Source: Amphirosellinia nigrospora
Lineage: Eukaryota > Ascomycota > Sordariomycetes > Xylariales > Xylariaceae
Reading direction: 5' to 3'
Assembly: GCA_004123355.1 (NCBI GenBank)
Contig: SCHM01000004.1
Location: 682,001-746,000, forward strand
Length of the DNA stretch: 64,000 nucleotides
Positions 59,801-64,000 of this stretch are shown one piece after another. The notes under the pieces were generated by a model. It worked only from the letters and a program-made list of their open reading frames with translations. It was not told the DNA's origin and searched no databases. The position numbers were made by a program, and so were the translations under genes. Each line of letters starts with the position of its first letter. Position 1 is the stretch's first letter.

Positions 59801-62096
59801 AATAAAAATGCTCCGTTAAATTTTATTAGTTTAATTATTTTAATATTTTTATATAGCTAAAAACGCTGCTTTATAAAAAATACGCTTTTTTAAAGTTATA
59901 TTATTAAAGAACGTACGGTTTAATATAACGTTTTTAATTATAGTTTAAATTTTATAGTATTTTTTATCGTTATAAATTATACTATAATTTTATAGTTTTT
60001 TATAATTATTAGTTTAATTTTTTTAATACTATATATAATATTTATTTTTATAATTTATAAAGCTAAAGCTTTAAAGCTAATAATTATAAAATATAATAGT
60101 TTATATAACTATAGTTTTAGAATATTATAAATATATTGCTATTATTTAATTAAGCTTAAAATAAATTATAGCGGTTATTATAACTATTTTAATTTATTTT
60201 TTTCTAAAGTTATTTTATTACTTTTGTTTAATTTAACTATATAAATAAAGCTATTTTAAACTTTATTAAATAAATTTTTAGTTTTTAGTTAATCCGGTTA
60301 TTTTTTAAACGTTTTATAATATTTTATTCGAATTTTTTAAAGTTTTTATTATTATTTTCTATAAAATATATTTATTTTTACGGCTTATTTTTAAAAAACT
60401 TATATTTAGTTTTAAATTTTTCGAACTTATTAGCTAAATCGTTATAGTATAACGTACTTTTAATCGTAATAAATTAACCGGACTAGCTTTATAGTTTTAT
60501 TATTTTAAGCTATTATTTTTTTATAATAGTTTTTAACTTAATAGCCCGGCTTATTATAATTAAAATATATATTATTTATTATTTTTATTATATATTTATT
60601 ATTATAAGTTTATTATTTTATATTATTATTATTAATTTCGGTAATACGGCTAATTTTTTACTATTAATATAAAAGTTTAAAATAGTAAGCATTAATATTT
60701 TTAAGGTTATTTTTATATTATCGATTAACTAGATTTAATTTATAGCAAGTTTGCTTACTATATTTCTGGTAATATTATAATTATAATAAAATTATTAATA
60801 TTTTAGAATTATATAATAATTTTAGAGGTATTATAAATTTTTATTTATAAAAGTTATAATAATTATTTTTAATATTTATATTTTTTTTTTATAATTTAGC
60901 CTATATTTATTTTTTACTAAAACGCTTTATATTAAGCTAAATATTTAAAATATATATAATAAGCTTATTAACTATAATATTATATATTTATTAAATATTT
61001 CGAATATTTTTTAGTAGTTAATAAAAAGCTTTTTATAGTTTTTAAAAATAACTTATATATATTTCGTTTTAAGCTAGTAATAGTTTTATAAATATTATTA
61101 AAAAGTTATAATATATTATAAATATTTAATATTTAGATTATTATTTTTAAAAAATTAATTTAAATAGCTATTATATTGCTATTTTTAATAAATAACGTTA
61201 CTTATTAAAAATTACTTATTAATTTAAATATAATTTTTTAATCTATAATTTATAAAATATTAAAGCTTATATTAATTATATTTAAATTTAGCGTATTTTA
61301 TTTAATATAATATAATTAGCTTAAATTAAACATAAATTAAATAGTATAATTATTTTATTTTTATTTTTATATTTGTTTAGTTTAATAATATTATTTATTA
61401 AAAATACGTTAAAAAAATAGTTTAAACTTACTATTTTTATTAAGTTTAAATAAAATTTAAGCTTTTATTTTTTATACATTTAATAAAAAGTTTTTTAATT
61501 ATTTTTAATTAATTATATTAGTTAATTATTATATATATATTTTATTTATTTTTTTAGTACTTATAAATATATATAAAAAGTTTATTATTATACTTATTAA
61601 TATATTTACTAGAGCTAATAACGCTAAAGTTATTATTAATTTTATTATTTATTAGTATAATTATAATATTATTATTTTAGTTTTATAAACTTAGTTTTTA
61701 AAAACTTTTTTTATTTTTATTAATATAGCTTTAAATTATAGGTTTATTTTTATTTTTAGTTAGTCGATTTATTTAGCTACGTTAATTATTAACGCGTTAA
61801 TATAAATATTATAGCTTATTATATTTATAGCTAATAGAACGCCTATTAAATTATTTAACGCTAGGCTATTTATATTTGTTATAAAACCGCTATTTTTTGC
61901 TTCGAAATAAGCTTCTATAAAATCTACTATTACGTAAATAAATATTATAAAATATACTTTTTAAAATAAATTTCGACAAAATATTTAATTAATATAATTA
62001 TAAAATTAAATTTTTATAAATTAATTAGCTATAAAATTATCTATAATTATATAACTAATTTTAAATAAAAGCTATAAAACTACGCAAATAGCTATT

Positions 62097-62306
62097 TATA
62101 TATATTATTAACTTATATTAAATAACCTACAAAGTTTTTACTATTACGGTTTAGGCTATATAGATCAGGTCTCAATATACTAAGTTAGTTGATTAAGTAA
62201 AAGGCTAAGTCTAGGTTTCTGTGGTGGGCTAAATACTTATAGCTGTGGGGTGGGGTTGGCTTGCAGTGCCCGCCAGGGCTCTGCCAGTCGCCACCCTGGA
62301 GCCACA
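62097..62306. repeat. Right LTR
   Basis: The left (inner) half is AT-shifted (TATATATATTATTAAC against TGTGCGTGCTTGTCAAC-like sequence in the left LTR). The right (outer) half keeps G/C (GGCTCTGCCAGTCGCCACC). Confidence 0.82.
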
Positions 62307-62310
62307 TACC

Positions 62311-63614
62311 TAGGTAGGTAGGTGCTCAGCAGGTGATGACCGTGATCCGACACAACCCGCTTTAGAGCATATACATAGCAAATGGGTTCTGAGCCGGAGC
62401 CTTTCGTTCGAGAGCCCCTCTACCTCCCAACTTTCTGTATCCTCAAGTGTGATCTACAGTCACTACTTAGCTAGGTATCTCTTCGCATACCAGGTACTCC
62501 GGTCCTACCTAGCAAAAGAGGACCCCGCCCGGAATCTTTCTCACGCTAAGCAGCGGGCGCCGAAAAGGTACCGCGCAGCAGCATGGGGAGGAGGGGCTCG
62601 GGGTCCCACAGCTCCACTATAAGGGGGCTGTCCTAACATCCCCGAAAGTCCTGGACGGCAAGAAGCCGGCGGCGAGTGGGCCATCAAAACAACTAATCTC
62701 TGACCAGGTAGGCTGTAGCAGCCACTCACTAGTTGGGGTGATTCTTCTCATCGACAATCGGCACAAGCCCTTATTGCCTGATGTACGAAGTGGCCTGTTG
62801 ACGTGTCATTTGATCCTTCGGCTCCCATGCAACTCAACATACGTACCCGCGTCGTCTCACAGTGCATGGGAAACACTGCGTAAGTAGAGCGGCGCAGCAA
62901 GCATGAAGTTGGCAAGGGTTCCTATGCGGAAGCTGAATGTGGGATCGAATTAGCACTTCGAAAATGGTCGTGGTGGTGGCTAGATGACTTTTCAGCCGCA
63001 AACTGCAATATGTGCACAGTTAATACTAGAACAAAATGCAGACGTCGTCATGTCAACGCACATCCCTAAGCCCAGTTATAACACTTCCTATCAGCCTCCT
63101 CAATTCAATCATTTTGTCAGGCTGAACTTCGAAAGTTCTGGATCTATCAGACTCTACTCCGGACAGGAATTGATGTGGTGTGTTGAGCAACCATCAGCGG
63201 TAAATGGATTGGGGTCTAGAAACGCCACATGTGAAATGCACCAAAGACGGGTTATTTGACACTTCTTACTGGTCAAGGCTTTGTTTTTCGTTATGTGGCT
63301 TGTTGTATGCTACATTGGTAGTCCCCAAAGCCTGGCACATGCCCCTTCCCTGTTGGATGGTCATCTAGGTAGAACGGCCCCCAACGGACTCAACTCATCT
63401 AATATATAACCTAGAACACAGCATCCAACAATGTCTCGATCCCCATTTTGGAGAATAGTAAGGCGAGCACGTATAGCAACCAAGATCACCAAAACTACAA
63501 TAATAATGAATTTGTAGGGTTGCGAGGGCCGATACTGCCTGGCTTGGATGTTGGGAAAAAAGAGCTACTACCTCTGAACTTTGACTCATCTGCACTTTTC
63601 AATCTTTTTTTTTG
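62311..63614. other. Intergenic region with no supported gene
   Basis: Normal base composition returns at once after the LTR. ORFs at 62541 (minus) and 62984 (plus) show no recognisable domain. TAGGTAGGTAGG lies right after the element. Confidence 0.45.
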
Positions 63615-64000
63615 CTATTCATTGACGATAGGGAGAACCCTGCGTCTATGATCTCGCCACTCTGGCAAAGGTCGTGGTCCCTTAGCTGATAAAAGCTCAT
63701 CTTCAATGGCACTAGCCCATTTGATCAAGCTTTCCTCACTCCATGACGTTCCCATTAGCATCAGCCCAAACGGCATTCCAGTTCGAGTGCTGTTCATCCC
63801 TGCGGAGATAGTAACTAAGGGGTAGCCTGCCTGTGCTGCCACACTCCCTGCCTGCTGAACGTCTGTGGGGACAATGAGAGCATCGAGAGGGGTGTTGCCG
63901 GATATCAAGGCGCCGTCGATTCCACTTCGTGATGTAGATTGTGTGAAATTTAAAGCTGACTGGTAAACTTCATCTTCTACCCCTTGAGTTGCCGCCGACT
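63615..64000 (-). CDS. Amidase-signature family hydrolase, C-terminal part (5' end off the window)
   Basis: Hydrolyses amide bonds with a Ser-Ser-Lys triad, which would lie beyond the right edge. The frame is open from the edge to the stop at 63615. The C-terminal family pattern is clear: GIDGALISGNTPLDALIVPT, then AAQAGYPLVTISAGMNSTRT, GMPFGLMLMGTSWSEESLIK, and WASAIEDEL. A short charged tail (LPEWRDHRRRVLPIVNE) ends the protein. No frameshift is seen in this part. It may be unrelated to the PKS cluster because the retrotransposon separates them. Confidence 0.88.
   Translation of the reverse strand, partial: SAATQGVEDEVYQSALNFTQSTSRSGIDGALISGNTPLDALIVPTDVQQAGSVAAQAGYPLVTISAGMNSTRTGMPFGLMLMGTSWSEESLIKWASAIEDELLSAKGPRPLPEWRDHRRRVLPIVNE

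Larger units (their letters stand above)
56619..62306. mobile_element. LTR retrotransposon, about 5.7 kb, heavily RIP-mutated
   Basis: Two direct repeats of about 210 bp flank 5.3 kb of extremely AT-rich DNA with no ORF over 60 codons. Differences between the repeats are almost only C/T and G/A. The outer tips are TG (56619) and CA (62306), and TACC flanks both ends (56615-56618 and 62307-62310), a likely 4-bp target duplication. The interior is too mutated to say Ty1/copia or Ty3/gypsy; total size fits either. Confidence 0.85.

Noticed and set aside
62984-63259. 91-codon plus-strand ORF next to the retrotransposon
   Set aside because: No signal peptide, domain or convincing composition.
1-64000. 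tRNA genes, rRNA and CRISPR arrays
   Set aside because: I looked for TpsiC-like and anticodon-arm patterns and regularly spaced repeats and saw none; a tRNAscan run would be decisive.

Overview
The window comes from a filamentous ascomycete (Pezizomycotina). Short GT-AG introns with CTAAC/CTGAC-like branch points interrupt most genes. The gene families are typically fungal, and C-to-T / G-to-A decay marks repeat-induced point mutation (RIP). The class cannot be fixed from sequence alone.

Bases 1-13.4 kb hold conserved housekeeping genes: the 3' part of an ER protein disulfide isomerase ending in HDEL, a small mitochondrial membrane protein, a Bem46-type alpha/beta hydrolase, a LYAR/UPF0743 nucleolar zinc-finger protein and the peroxisomal RING peroxin PEX10. 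Bases 14-20 kb are decayed: a HET-domain pseudogene, a small two-repeat protein, a pair of perfect hairpins and an NLR (NACHT-type) gene cut off at a retroelement fragment. Bases 21.5-29.1 kb hold an ERD1-like EXS membrane protein, a KTR-family mannosyltransferase, a Dap1-like haem-binding protein and a secreted cysteine-rich protein.

Bases 29.5-56 kb look like a secondary-metabolite cluster. It contains a secreted FMN-dependent alpha-hydroxyacid dehydrogenase, an aromatic amino-acid ammonia-lyase (PAL family), a dead DMATS-type aromatic prenyltransferase, a cytochrome P450, a DHA2-type MFS exporter, a PLP alpha-oxoamine synthase and a highly reducing polyketide synthase (KS-AT-DH-cMT-ER-KR-ACP, no thioesterase). 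A plausible reading is that the PKS builds a reduced chain which the oxoamine synthase releases by decarboxylative condensation with an amino acid. The P450 and FMN enzyme would then oxidise the product and the MFS protein export it. PAL could supply an aromatic acid. That scheme is inference.

Bases 56.6-62.3 kb are one LTR retrotransposon reduced by RIP to very AT-rich, ORF-free sequence, with about 210-bp LTRs and a TACC target duplication. The window ends inside an amidase gene. A 303-bp hAT-like MITE with an 8-bp target duplication lies between the P450 and MFS genes.

Two kinds of damage overlap. Nearly every gene, housekeeping ones included, carries single-base frameshifts, mostly missing bases in homopolymers; PEX10 alone has about five. 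These look more like consensus errors than biology. In contrast, the HET and DMATS genes and the PAL catalytic loop show G-to-A or C-to-T changes, which point to real decay.
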